Below, piece after piece: positions 1 through 12,212 of a stretch of DNA of 64,000 bases. This stretch comes from Allium sativum (Eukaryota > Streptophyta > Magnoliopsida > Asparagales > Amaryllidaceae), in the NCBI GenBank assembly GCA_030737875.1, contig CM060925.1, forward strand, positions 481,429,514-481,493,513. The letters run 5' to 3'. Position 1 is the first letter of the stretch; the number at the start of each line of letters is the position of its first letter. The notes beneath the pieces are model-generated. The model saw nothing but the letters and a program-made list of their open reading frames with translations, did not search any database and had not been told where the DNA came from. The position numbers were made by a program, and so were the translations under genes.

Positions 1-165
1 ATATAGAATAATAAAAATTTGATTTTTATATATTGAATAGTATAATAAAAATTCGATTTTTATATATTGAATAGCGAAATAAAAATTCGATTTTTATATA
101 TTGAATAGCGAAGTAAAAATTCGATTTTTATATATTGAATAACGAAGTAAAAATTCGATTTTTAC
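1..165 (+). repeat. Tandem 34-bp hairpin repeat, about five copies
   Basis: The core AAAAATTCGATTTTT recurs at 13, 47, 81, 115 and 149, an exact 34-bp spacing. The core folds on itself (AAAAAT pairs with ATTTTT). It is the local version of the AAAAATGTGATTTTT arrays found in the other giant LTRs. Confidence 0.9.
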
Positions 166-1023
166 ATATGTAGTGGCTACGGGCAACAAAGATGACAAAG
201 ATGCGATAACAATGAAGATTTCTATCAAAGAAGAGTCAAGATGATTGGATAGCTATCGGTGAGAATTTCTCACTCTTCAATTTCTTTTCTAGTTATATAT
301 ATATACTAGGATGCAGACGGTGCTTAGTAGCACCCGACACAATCGTCCACAGACCATGGACTTGTTTGTTTGGTTGCATAGATTAGTTAGATGATTTGAT
401 TTGAATTTGGTTGTTTTGGTGAATTTGATTGATGTGTGAATGGCGTGGGCCTTCACTAGACCGGGGATAAGGCTAGGCCTCGTCCCGTTTCTAGAATCGT
501 GCCGTTATGCCGCCGAAATTTTCTAAAATATGTTAGAAAAATAAAAATATCATTTTATTTAAAGAATGAACTGAATAGAAATTCATATGTTAAAATAAAA
601 TGTTTTATCGTTAAAAATATAATTTTTAACGTGAATGTGAATAAAATAAAATATTCATTTACAAACCGGACGGTTTGTTTATGTACACCTATTTGAAGGA
701 CATTGATTGGGACGATAAATTTTACACATCTCCCAACTGCACAAATAAAATCTGTGTTTGTTGATTTGAAACCCCACACGGGTGTTGGGATGAAATTTGA
801 AGTTCACTCATCCTGATTGATTAAATATGTCGATTGATTGATTTACAGACTGTTATAAGCGTTAGATATCTATATTTGATGCTTATACAGTGTAGTGCAC
901 TTTGGTTGATGGTTGATTATTTTTCAATGCTATTATATACATGTGTTGTATGAAAATCCATATAATTAATTTTATATGGTGATTGATTGGGCCTCATTCC
1001 AATTTAGAAGATAAAGAATATTA

Positions 1024-1200
1024 TAATATAAATGTTCATGTGTTGACTGTACTCATCCGTTGAGATCAGTCATGTGTTGAACGAAATATTTTTATAATAA
1101 AATTTACATCTTTATCAATATAATATAAATGTTCATGTGTTGACTGTACTCATCCGTTGAGATCAGTCATGTGTTGAACGAAATATTTTAACAATAAAAT
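1024..1200 (+). repeat. 97-bp tandem duplication in LTR copy L
   Basis: The stretch beginning AATGTTCATGTGTTGACTGT occurs at 1031 and again at 1128, followed in both by the same GTTGAGATCAGTCATGTG sequence. The duplication is local to this copy. Confidence 0.85.
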
Positions 1201-1639
1201 CTACATCTATATCATATATAAAATTAGAAACTGACTGGAAAATAGATAAGATGAGTGGTCTCCTGGATATTAATCTGATGTTGGTTTCGGCCTTCGGGGT
1301 TAATATTCAGGGAATCGTTCTCTTACTAATTTACGGTTGGAGTCTGATTTAATATCAAACGATAGATACCTTAATTTTCATAAAATATATTAAAAAAACA
1401 AAATAGTCACACGTGGACGGTACTCATTCGTTGAGATTAGTCGTGTGTTGACAAAGAGATAGAGTCGTATATTGAAATAGAAATATTTGAGATAGAAATA
1501 TTTGAAATAGAATATTTGAAAATAGAAATATATGAAGCCGTGTTGATTAGATTGACGCCATTTTGACGTGAACGATATTTATATCGATTTTATTCATTTT
1601 AAAATGATATTGAAAAGTGATTTCGAAATCGAATATTTT

Positions 1640-2030
1640 GAAATGAAATTTGAATCAAATTGAATAGAAAATGAATTCGAATTAAATATATAAGGAATTG
1701 AATTCGAATTGAATATAAAACGAATTTGATTTCAATTGAATATATAATGAATTTGATTCAAATAGAAAACGGAAATAAATTGAATTGAAAACGATTTCGA
1801 AATGAATTGAATTGAAAACGATTTCGAAATGAATAGAATTGAAAACGATTTCAAATTGAATTGAAAGCGAATTGAAATGAATTCAAATTGAATTGAAATG
1901 AATTCAAACTGAATTGAAATTTGAATTGAATAGAAATGAATTTTAAAACGAATTTATATAGGAGAATTCAATTTTGATTTGAATAGAAATGGAAGTTGAA
2001 ATTGCTTTTGAAACGAATTTAAAACTATTT
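1640..2030 (+). repeat. Low-complexity GAATTGAA/AATTCAAA-rich block
   Basis: Many degenerate copies of GAATTGAAATGAATTC-like words follow one another, with no stable period and no coding potential. The block lies inside the giant LTR between the structured core and the GC-rich CGCCGCGCCGCGG motif near 2110. Confidence 0.75.
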
Positions 2031-2164
2031 ATATAATTCGTTCTAAATAGAAATCGACGAAATATATATTATATATATTATATATATAATATAATGGCCT
2101 GAATAGAATACGCCGCGCCGCGGCAGTTCGTGAATTTCGACCATTTATTTCAAACCGATATTAC

Positions 2165-2190
2165 GGGAGATCCGACCGTCGGATTCTCCT
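2165..2190 (+). other. Conserved GGAGA...CCGAC/GTCGG...TCTCC hairpin
   Basis: GGAGA T CCGAC C GTCGG AT TCTCC is a nearly perfect inverted repeat. Equivalent hairpins occur at 48559-48584, 56621-56646 and 63070-63095, and on the minus strand near 5789-5815 and 6029-6055. They differ mainly in the loop. Confidence 0.75.
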
Positions 2191-2578
2191 AAAACCAGAA
2201 CCATTGGGTTCGTATCGAAAAGAGCTTTCTAACGAATATTAGAAATTCAAAATCTAACGGTTGGATTTAGAGATACGTCCAAATCAAATTTGAAAAAGGT
2301 CGCTGTAAGTGCAGTTCGATGGCCGTTGATGGAAATCGACTGTACAGGCCTTGATAAAATTATTAAAAATAGCAATAATTTGTGTAAAATCATATGTAAT
2401 GATTTGGGAAAAATGGGGATGAAAAACTCCATATTTGAAAAGATAAAAATGGTTTTTTATCGAAATGAACTAATTTTGAACTAAATTTAAAACCCGATTT
2501 GTTTTTAAATAAATAAATTAGATTTAAAAAGGGGTTTTAAATAATCGGGATTTCTAATATATTTGATTGGATTTGAAA

Positions 2579-2695
2579 TGGGTTTATCGTGAACGGTGTT
2601 TTAAATAACACTAGTTCTTTAACCCAATAATAAATAGAATGTGATTTGGGTTTGTCGTGAACTGTGTTTTAAGTAACACCTAGTTCTTTAACCCA
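2579..2695 (+). repeat. Two copies of the TGGGTT...AACCCA three-stem hairpin
   Basis: Units at 2579-2626 and 2647-2695 start with TGGGTT, end with AACCCA, and contain nested GAAC/GTTC and GTGTT/AACAC pairs. The same unit recurs at 49164, 49298, 49632, 57213, 57346, 57679, 63672, 63809 and 63878. Confidence 0.85.
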
Positions 2696-5670
2696 GTAAA
2701 AGGAGTTTTAACGAATCTGCAATTAGATTGAAATGTGAATCTATAATCTAAATTATCAAATTTAGAAATGAGCGAGAATGGAGTATCGCCAGTTTTGCTC
2801 CAAAGCGATAGTTAAATCTTTAATTAGATTTGAACATGAAATGGTAATTAATTTTACCGATAACACCATAGTACTAGATATGGAGTATCACCAGTTTTGC
2901 TTCATGGGATGAATATGTTGGGATTGGGAAATAAAATAAATAATTACTTCGGTGTGGTTCGCTAATCTCGACTAGTTCAGAAAACCATAATTTGGTTTGA
3001 AACGACATCCAAAGGAAGATTAAAAGATAAATTTGAAAGAATTTATCTTGGATAAAATTAATGGGAACCTTTCCCTAAAAATGTGATTTTATGAATAAAA
3101 GAATATTCTGAATTGGGATGAGGCGTATGTTGTGTTTGTGTAACATTTGTTTTTAATATACGCGGGTTGTCCGGAAAGGCCGGGTTTATACCCATTCTGA
3201 ATAACCGATTTGACGATATGTCAAAGATGAAGACGGTGGTTGAAGACCGGAAGTCTTCACATCGTTTGGATAACTACTGACGATCCTGATTGGGCAGTAC
3301 ACCCAAGAGGATGGAAATAGTTGGTGGTCGTCCAGACGTACCTGGAGATGAATGGATATGCGAGGAAAGTGCCTCCGGTTTCGTTCAGACCCAGAACGGA
3401 CTTGTAAATGGATTGTGTGTCTGACATTGGATTTTATTCTGTGTTGATTGATTTCTATTAAATATACATCTGTTTGGCGGAGGAGAATTTATTCTTTTGC
3501 TTAACGCCCTTCTCTGAGACGTACGAGCTCAGAGGTTGTATATCGATGGACATCAATCGCATGGCATGAATTGCCTGTGTGGCATGCTAAGATGCAATGA
3601 TCAAGGCTTCTGTTGAAAAGAAAAGTCTTGTGGTTGATGATCAAAGCACGGCTTTTGTGGCAGCTTTGTGTATAACGTGAATTCGCGAGCCTCACACCTC
3701 GGTATGAGTTAAAAACGGGATACGGACCGCTGGGAGAGCACGACGTTTCTTTCTAGCTTTGGTGGTGTCAGTGACTTACCAGCCCTGACATTTATATACT
3801 TTTCACCTTTGTGGTAGTTGGAATGAGGCGCCTCGATTATAGGTCTGTAAGGACCGGGAAACGTGTGTTCAGGAATTGCCAATCCTCTAACGTAAGTGAG
3901 GACCGGCCCAGCCGCATCCGGGGTTGCCCAGAGTGCGTAACCCTGAGACATTTGCTAGAGTGTCTCGAACGCGGAGAGGAGCTTGCCCCTTGCCTCGACT
4001 CATGACGGAAATCCAATTTCCAATACGTGTATTGCGGTTTTAATTGTAGAACTAGTATGGCGACATGGTATATGGTACCCATGCCGTCTATGATTTATAT
4101 TTATGATTGAAATTGTTTTGACACTATACACATATTATAGTATCAAATGATTTGTTTTAAACGTATCAAGCATGTTTAGCTGTTATAAGGTAAAACCCTA
4201 TCCTCCAGCTTGCGTTGCATTGTGTGATGGGACCTGGGTCTTATAATAGCTTCATTTTTCGAAAAAGCATTGCGTTGTTTATTCTATGCACTGGTATTCT
4301 TGGGAGGAAACCCGTTCCGTGTTATACGGCGTGGTCCCTTGAATTACTCTCTTTTAAAGTAAAGCTTTAAATAACTGTTTTAGTTCTCACACCAGTCACA
4401 TGACTGACCTGAAGTTTATTGTTTTAACCTAAACTCTGGGTGCCCCTATTTTCCGCACGGGCAGCTAGTAGTTTTGGTTTTGCAGATTTATATTCACAGG
4501 ATCCTGGTTTACAGCTGGAATGATATCCGGAAAGCTCTGTATCCGTATATCACCTTCAGTTGTGCTTTGTATTATTTTTTCCGCTGCTATGTAATTTATT
4601 GTAATCTCTGATATTTATCGAATGTAATTTATTCAATTATACTCTGTATATTCTTGTATCTGATGGTATTGTTGTAATAACAATGAAATGTTCTTCCGTT
4701 TGTGTTCTGATTTGTCTTGTCCTCACAGTAATTCGTTCTTTCTCATCTCTTCGGAGACCGGGGAAGTTTCGGGTTGCTACACCACTTCTAGCTAGAAAGA
4801 AACGCATGTCCTCCCTGAGGTCCTCTCCCGTTTCTGGTTCATACCGGGGTGTGAGGCTCGCGATTTTACTTTATACACAAAGCTACGCCACACAGGCGGT
4901 GCTTTGATCATCACCACAAGACTTTGCTTTTCAACAGAAGCCCTGATCATTTGCCACTTAGGCATGCCACACTAGCAATTCATGCCATGCGACTGATGTC
5001 CATCGATATATAACCTCTGAACTCGTGCGTTTCAGAGAAGGGCGTTAAGCAAAAGAATAAATTCTCCACCGCCAAACAGATGTATATTTAATAGAGATCA
5101 ATCAACATAGAATAAAATCCAATGTCAGACACACCGTCCATTTACAAGTCCGTTCTGGGTATGAACGAAACCGGAGGCACTAAATACCTCGCAAACCCAT
5201 CGATCACCACATACGTCTGGACGATCACCACTCATTATCCATATTTCGGGATGCCTCTCAATCAGGACCTCGGTTACCATCCAAACGAGGTGAAGATCTC
5301 CGGTCTTCGACCACCGTCTTCATCTTCGATTTCTTATCGTCGATTTAGTTATTCAGAATGGGATAAACCCGGTCTTTCTGAGCAACTCGCGTATATAATA
5401 AACAAGTGCAACACTAACATATACACGCATCATTTCAATTCATTAGTCACTAACCGTCAATCAGTAAGAGAACAATTTCCCAAATATTAACCCCGAAGGT
5501 CGAAACCAACATCAGATCAACACCCAGGAAACCATTCGACTTAGCCAATCTTCAGTTAATTTCTAAATCACATCCATATCGTTTATAATATTTTATAATG
5601 ATTTATCGCTATTTTTGTTTATTTTAAAATAGCTAATTTATTCAAAACGACGCTTCGGGCCATAACGCGA

Positions 5671-6126
5671 CTGTGGCGTTGTTTTTCTTCAGATTTGATT
5701 TACACATTCTGAAAATCTAACCGTTGGATCTTCACAAAATTTACATCATTAGAAAGATCTTTTCAAAACGAATCCAACGGTTCCAGTTTCAGGAAAATTC
5801 GACGGTCGGATCTCCCGGTACAATCATTTGATGTTTTGATTTCAAAATACGAACTGCAGCGTCGTTATTCGATTAAATATAATTATATATATATATATAA
5901 ATATAATCGATTCTGGCGCTGTTTTTCTTCAGATTTGAATTAAACATTCCAGACAATCCAACCGTTGGATCTTTACAAAGTTGGTGCCGTTGGAAAGATA
6001 TTTCCAAAGCGGACCCAACGGTTGCGATTTCAGGAAAATCCGATGGTCGGATCTCCCGGTATAATCGTTTGAAATCACGGTTTCAAAATACGAACTGCAG
6101 CGTCGTTATTCGATATATTTTAATTC

Positions 6127-6160
<34 letters not shown>
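5671..6160 (-). repeat. 240-bp tandem duplication within the inverted LTR
   Basis: TGGCGTTGTTTTTCTTCAG at 5674 recurs as TGGCGCTGTTTTTCTTCAG at 5914. Both units hold an AACCGTTGGAT...ATCCAACGGTT-type dyad and the CCGAC/GTCGG hairpin, and both end with CGTCGTTATTCGAT plus a TA run. Confidence 0.85.
6127..6160. repeat. (TA)n microsatellite
   Basis: An uninterrupted run of TA dinucleotides. Confidence 0.85.
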
Positions 6161-6163
<3 letters not shown>

Positions 6164-7065
6164 TCTTTGATTTCAAAACTATATCCTTTTCATACATTTG
6201 ATAAAAATGATATTTTTATCCAACTGTCTTCTATTTCAACATTTCACTATTTTTAACAATTCATGTATATAATAAAAATGTGATTTTTATTGTAAAACAA
6301 TTCATTTCAAAACTCTATTATTTTATATAGTTCATATAGGTAATCAAAATAGGATTTTTATTATAAAACAATTTATTTCAAAATATGAATACCATTCAAC
6401 ACATGAATTTCAAATCAACGAATGAATTTCGATTCAACACATGAAGGTTTTCTATAGTTTATATAAATAGATAAAAATGTGATTTTTATATTTAAAACAT
6501 GAATACCATTCAACACATGACTTTCAATTCAACGAATGAATATCGATTCAACACATGAAGGTTTTCTATAGTTTATATATATAGATAAAAATGTGATTTT
6601 TATATTTAAAACACGAATACCATTCAACACATGAATTTCTAATCAACGAATGAATATCGATTCAACACAAGAAGGTTTTCTATTCAACGAATAAATATAG
6701 TTTCAGCAAATGAAAATAATTCAAACACATGAATATTATTCAAAATTTCGGCAGCATAACGGCAGGGTAGTTAAAACCGGGACCGTCCCTAGTACGGCTC
6801 CTCGCTCTACCTTAAAACCTCGCGGTTTTTGACAATGGGGATCATGCATCTAGTTCGCACGCAGGCGGCATGTATATATTTATTTCATTTCCACAAACTA
6901 ATCCTATGTGGTTTCAACCAAATATTTCTCAACCACAAACGGGTATTTTTCAACCACAATCAATCAATATCAACCACAAATAATCCCAAACAACCATTCG
7001 CTATCAATCAATTTTCACATCAATCATAACCAATAAATATCGTCCATGGTTTGTGGACGAGGGGC

Positions 7066-7066
<1 letters not shown>

Positions 7067-7114
<48 letters not shown>
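7067..7114. repeat. (TA)24 microsatellite
   Basis: A pure run of TA dinucleotides of about 48 bp. It lies where the conserved GGTGCTTAGTAGCACC palindrome would be expected in this inverted LTR, so that hairpin appears to have been lost to repeat expansion. Confidence 0.9.
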
Positions 7115-7115
<1 letters not shown>

Positions 7116-8735
7116 CAATTCACTTCTATTTCAACACATATATAATTTTTACAACGCATATATAACTTATACATCGAACGTACAACTTATACAACGCTTA
7201 TGCAAGAGGTGTACAACGCTTATATAACTCATACATCGACTATATGATTTATACATCGTCGTTTTCCATATCGTTTATAAATTAGAAATCTCACATTGGG
7301 TTCCACTCCACCAAAAATAGCAGAAGGCTCAGAAAAATATGCGGTCTCTTCTAGAATGTAGAAGACGTCCACACGAGTCCACTGTCTCTTGTTTCACTGA
7401 ATTTCGTCAAGAAACGAAAAAGATATGATTTTTACCAGGTTTGCAACAGTTTAAAGGTGTTAAAAATCATTTCAGAAAATAAAACCCGTACCTTTCTATT
7501 TCTGTTCAAAACTAGGTTTTGAAAATTCGTGAAATCCGTAGCACTTCGTCCTGATCAGGTTGTATGACGTCGAAGAGGGTGGAAAGGGCTTCGCGGCACC
7601 GGGGGTTTCGTCGAACTCGATCAGGCGAGGAGGGGGTATCGGCGGCGGGAAGTTCCGATCTTCCTGGGCTCGATTCTCGAGGCACAGCGCACGGTGGAGG
7701 TCGAGGGTGGTATGGATTTGAAGGCCTTGAGGAGTACTACAAAAACCTTAACTGGAGTGGGGGCTAAAGGTGAACGGATTCGCCAGAAAATGGAAGGGAA
7801 GGGAGGAATGTCGGCCGTCGTCGATCGCTGATAATCGGGGAGAGAGAAAAAAAGGATTTTTTTTTTTAAAATATGATTGGCCGGTGGGTTTTAAAGGGGT
7901 TTTCTGACACGACCACCAATCTAAACCCAACGACTGTCGTCCCTAGCGTTTTACCCCCATTCCGAACACAATGGGATATGTTTCGTAAGCCCATTAGACT
8001 ATTTCAGTCAGTTTTCCTTCAAATTAAAATATAAAACATTCAATATTCGATTTGAACGTACATTTCAATTTGCCAGGGCCACATACTGATTCGAAAAATT
8101 CCAGAAAAACAAATTTGGCTATGTTTTGACGATACGGTCCCAAAAAAACTAGTTTCGTCGAATTCTGAGACCGTTTGCAAAAAGGCCCATTTCTTGTCGA
8201 TCCAATTTAACTGTAATTGACCAAAACACGTTTTCCTTTGCCACGCTCACATACTAGCTTCAAAAATTATGAAATTTGAAACCTAGCAATAACTTCACAT
8301 CTCGGATCCAACAAAAGTGGTTTCGTCGAATTCCGAGGTCGTTTGCAAAATGCCCAATTTCACGGGCTATATAAATTCCATAGCGACCTTTCTGAAAATT
8401 CATTTGGCCATAACTTTTGCTTTCCGCTATGAAAATTCAATTTTTTAGATTTGTTAGAAAGGTACTCACTAACAGATTTAAATATTTTTGGTTTCACTCA
8501 AATCCGTTTTGTTTTGCACCCGGTACAGTTCGACAAAGTTTGAATTCAATTTTTGAAACTGCAGCGCCTTTTCAGGCCTTGTTTATAATTATAATTAATT
8601 ATATTCGTTTTCAATTGTCGATTCAAACTCAGTTTTCATTGATATTATTTAAAATATTTATTTTAAATATTTAAAATACAATATTTTAGCCAATTTAAAA
8701 TTTTAAAATTGGTTTAGATTTTCTAGGTCGTTACA

Positions 8736-8892
8736 AAGCTCTCAAGCACCATTATTGGCTTCCATCTTCCACCCCATGGCCATCAGACATAGTATGGACC
8801 ACTAAAACGTTGCCTACACGCTCTACATCTACTTTCGTACATTTATAAGGACCTTTACACTACCTTTGGATATTTTCGGATCTCGCGGTCAT
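8736..8892. other. Unassigned 157-bp stretch between LTR blocks
   Basis: No motif, reading frame or internal duplicate was recognised here. Confidence 0.4.
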
Positions 8893-9608
8893 TGTTGACC
8901 AAGTCAACATCTTTTCTACTCAATGAAGAAGAAGAAGACCTCGGAGCCTTCCAACTCCGACCTCTTCTCAGACCCGCCGACTTCGCTCATTCTCTCGGTA
9001 CCTTTCAACTCCGACCTCCCCTTGAAACCCGACTCCACTCCTCCTCTTGGAACCCGACTCCGCTCTTCCCCTTAGGTCCCGACTCCGACCTCCTCTCGGA
9101 CCGTCCGAACCTCGTACCCCGGCTTCTTACGGACCTTAACATTACCCGGCGCCCTCCGAACATCGGCAATCCCGACGTTTTCTGGATCTCGAACCTTTCG
9201 GACTCACTCTGGACATTCTTCGAACCTCAGACCTTCCCAACACCCTCCGGACATCGGCACCTCCCGGCATCGCTCGGACCTCGGAACTCTCCGGTACGCT
9301 TCGGACTTCGGAGACTCTTCGACAGCTCCCGACCAACAAGGAAGCTCGACAACAAGGATTTGTTGAACATCATTAATCATTTTAACTTATTGTAATGATG
9401 TCTTCAATTGTACTTTCACAATAGTGAATAAAATATGCAAACCCTTCAAAGTGGACGTAGGTTCAATCCGAATCGAACCACTATAAATTACCATGTCCTT
9501 TACTTTCCTGCACATTATTACTGCATCTCGCGTACCTTTCCGCTCTGCACATTTAAGTTCCAAAATTTTGGAACTCTCGAATGTTGACAACAATTTTAGA
9601 CGTCAACA
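8893..9608 (+). mobile_element. Probable solo LTR, Tat-related, with TGTTGAC/GTCAACA termini
   Basis: The block starts TGTTGACC and ends GTCAACA, a perfect 7-bp terminal inverted repeat with TG...CA ends, 716 bp long. Positions 9420-9500 hold AGTGAATAAAAT, then AGTGGACGTAGGTTC and CGAACCACTATAAATT, closely matching the R/U5 of the Tat LTR at 25180-25240. Upstream of this is a long run of CCGACCTC/CGGACCTT-type words. The 5-bp flanks do not match, so insertion boundaries are uncertain. The 167-codon frame starting at 8892 is a product of the low-complexity words, not a gene. Confidence 0.5.
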
Positions 9609-9629
9609 CTTAGCTTTCCATATTTGATC

Positions 9630-10258
9630 TGTAATACCCCGTAAAATGTACCTTAAATAGACATAAGATAATCAAATTTAAAATGAATAATAATAATCAA
9701 TAATATATTAATGGGTTGAAAAATAGAATTTTGGACAATTGAGAATTGGGTCATGAACGTATTACAGTTGTATTCGTGGCAAGATTCAGATCCGCTTTTA
9801 TATTTTATTTACTGAAAACGGAGTCTGTATGCATAAGTTACTAATATAAACAAGTTACACGTAAAATGTTTACAAACAAGATTTGAAATTCAAACTGATT
9901 AAATATAAATCCAAAATATTATTTATTAATTGGCATAAAGAAATATTCCATAAGGATTTAAATTTGTGTGCACATATATGCATGTAGAGGAAGACAAAAT
10001 AGTCAATAAATGGAAATTAATTAATGTCATTATTTAATAATTAATATAAAAAGAAATGTACAGAGAAACAATTTCTCTACTTCGACCCCAGAAGGGGGGT
10101 CGACCGTCGACCACCCTTAAGAAAGGGCAATCGACCGCCTTCTACACAAGTGGTTGACTTCTTCGTGTGATGGATGGAGGATGACTTTGTTTTATTTGGG
10201 TTTATTTATAATTTTATAAATAATGGACTGTCCAAATTAATTCTAACTAATCCGACGG
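9630..10258 (+). mobile_element. LTR-like 5' segment (TGTAATACCCCG), interrupted at 10258
   Basis: The segment begins TGTAATACCCCG, a start typical of plant gypsy LTRs. It runs to the solo LTR insertion at 10259 and appears to continue at 19276, where TATAAATA (19301-19308) and a leader rich in CCCTAAACCC/CTCCACTTT follow. Positions 10079-10165 hold several short palindromes (GACCCC/GGGGTC, GTCGAC). The 3' end was not identified, although it may reach about 60072. Confidence 0.45.
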
Positions 10259-10930
10259 TGTAACAACCCGTATTTTTCGAATATTTGAATTATTAAATTT
10301 AATTTGATTTTTTTATATTTTATGGTTAGAAATAAGATTTTATAATTTAATTATGTAATTTTTATTGTAAACTTTACTGAATTGATTTTGTAAGGAATTT
10401 AATGAATTTGCGTTGATTGTAAACATAGATATGATTTGGGTTTGTATTGGTAAATATTGGAGCTTGGATTTAATATTAAATTATTTGAATGAAATTTATT
10501 TCATTAATTTATAGTTAAAATCCATATTGGATTTGAAAAATAATCAAAACTGAATTCAAAATGAATGAAAGATTAATTTATAAGGTTTAACAACCCGTAT
10601 TCTTCGAATATTTAAATTATTAAATTTAATATGATTTTTGAATATTTTATGGTTAGAAATAAGATTTTATAATTTAGTTATGTAAGTTTTATTGTAAACT
10701 TTACTGAATCGATTATGTAAGGAATTTCAACTAGTTATAATAATAATGAACTTGCGTTGATTGTAAACATAACTATGATTTGGGTTTGTATTGGTAAATA
10801 TTGGAGCTTGGATTTAATATTAAATTATTTAAATGAAATTGATTTGATTAATTTATAATTGAAATCTATATTGGATTTGAACAATAATCAAAACAAAATT
10901 CAAAATAAACGACAGATTAATTTATATGGT
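10259..10930 (+). repeat. 326-bp tandem duplication of the LTR start
   Basis: AACAACCCGTATTTTTCGAA at 10262 recurs as AACAACCCGTATTCTTCGAA at 10588, and the following ~300 bases are near-duplicates, including GTTGATTGTAAACATA and ATTGGAGCTTGGATTT. Confidence 0.9.
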
Positions 10931-12205
10931 TTACGTGAATTCTATTTGATTTGATTTGATTTGATTTAAGTTAATGAACCTTTGAATCGAATTAAGACGT
11001 GAACAAACGGAAATTGAATAAACGGAAATTGAATATTTTATTATATTAATGAAATTGTTAAAATAACTATTTTGCAAATGATCTTGGAATTCGATGTAAT
11101 TAGTTTCATCGGATTCGGAATTGTTAATTATTGTAAGATTTCAAGTTTCATATCAATCGGAGTTGTTATGTGGGTGTGCGCGATATAAACGCGTATATCG
11201 ATTAACGATTTAAGTATTAGCCATTTTTGAAATGGTCTCTGATTTCGAAAAAACCAATGTCATCGAATCCAGAATAATGAATTATTGTATGGTTTTAAAT
11301 TTCTTAACCATTGGACTTGTCATTTGATTGTGAGAATTTAAAACGCATATGAATTTATGTATGCAATTTAATTAGAATAATGAAATTTTAGGTGCAACTG
11401 TTGTAACTTCCAAATTGGGCTTCACACTAGTTCCATTGCGTTCAGAAGGCCGTTAAACCTATAGATAGGGTTTAAGCAGGCCTGATTTGGATTCCGACAT
11501 GTTTTTGGCTTTAAACACATTAGACGCTAAAAATAATAATATTATATTCGCACAAAACCCTAGCATGTTCAGGCTGCCGCCATGTATATATTTGAAGGAC
11601 AAATTTTTCTGAAACTTTATGGCTTAAATCTCTCTATCCGTTCATCGATTTGGAAAACTTCCGACTAGGGAATTGTAGTGCTTCGTGAGATCTTTCAATC
11701 CATATGGATAATGATTATTGTTTGTGCTAAATTCTCCACAATCTGCATAAATAGGTACACTGGTTTTGGGGCTTTTCCCAGCTTTGGGGACCAGTGAGTC
11801 AACGCTGGTTCATAGTGCAGGTGGAGTCGACGGTGGCGCTCCTCGTGGTGGCATTCGATCGGAGTACGAGGCTTCAGAAGAGGTTGCATTTTTTGATGAG
11901 ATCAAGCACGATTTTTGGGTTCGTGATTTTCTTCTAGAACCGAACGAACGAAAAGAAGAAGGGTGAGTGGGAGCGCTGACGTGGCAAAGAATAATAGGTG
12001 AGAGAGATTGTTTATTTATTTTATATAATTTGAATTTGAAATAATAAAACATGAATAACTTTTACATATGAACTCAGACTGACTCATGATTTGATTTGTT
12101 AGGATTATATCGAAATTCCGGACAACATAGAGCTGTTTCAGACGGATTCTAAGACTATTCAATTTTTGGGACTATTTTGGATTTTAAACGCGATTAACAT
12201 CAAAG

Positions 12206-12212
12206 GTGAGTG
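12206..12212 (+). promoter_or_regulatory. Splice-donor-like site CAAAG|GTGAGTG
   Basis: The LTR leader ends in CAAAG followed by GTGAGTG at 12206. The same AAAG|GTGAG context is found at 31131, 38207, 22951, 55115 and 61729. Splicing itself is inferred. Confidence 0.5.

Larger units (their letters stand above)
1..4781 (+). mobile_element. 3' portion of a giant LTR (copy L), cut by the window edge
   Basis: This block is colinear with the giant LTRs at 20501-51560, 52655-59744 and 60073-64000. Shared landmarks in order are a hairpin array (1-165), a GGTGAG donor-like site (258-263), the palindrome GGTGCTTAGTAGCACC (319-334), a CAAACCG/CGGTTTG hairpin (662-677), the GGAGATCCGAC hairpin (2165-2190), two TGGGTT...AACCCA hairpins (2579-2695) and a TTTTGCAG acceptor-like site (4478-4485). 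The end, with TTGTAATAACAATGAAATG and a final GGGTTGCTACA, matches LTR ends that finish in CA. No protein gene is present. The short reading frames are unrelated between copies. The 5' part of the LTR lies left of the window. Identification as an LTR is by comparison within this window. Confidence 0.8.
4782..8735 (-). mobile_element. Truncated giant-LTR relative in inverted orientation
   Basis: Read on the minus strand this begins TGTAACGACCTAG at 8735 and continues through the same modules as the plus-strand copies. These are the GAAACTAG-type U3 motif near 8150, a GC-rich leader near 7560-7830, a degenerate AACCCAATGTGAG site near 7290, the CGTCCACAAACCATGG block near 7045, ATTCAACACATGAA repeats at 6380-6740, the CCGAC/GTCGG hairpin near 5800, and the AGAGAAGGGCG block near 5035. 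It stops at 4782, opposite about 3770 of copy L, so roughly the last kilobase of the LTR is missing. The 122-codon frame at 5122-5490 lies wholly inside this LTR and is not a gene. Confidence 0.7.

Noticed and set aside
1..165. Regular 34-bp repeats as a possible CRISPR array
   Set aside because: The repeats are contiguous with no unique spacers, the setting is a plant genome, and the word is a shared LTR hairpin.
5122..5490. 122-codon open frame on the plus strand
   Set aside because: It lies entirely within the inverted giant-LTR relative, matches no domain, and its equivalents in the other LTR copies are not open.
8892..9395. 167-codon open frame rich in Leu, Pro and Arg
   Set aside because: The composition comes from the CCGACCTC-type word field of an LTR. 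It has no domain and its start lies at the LTR boundary.
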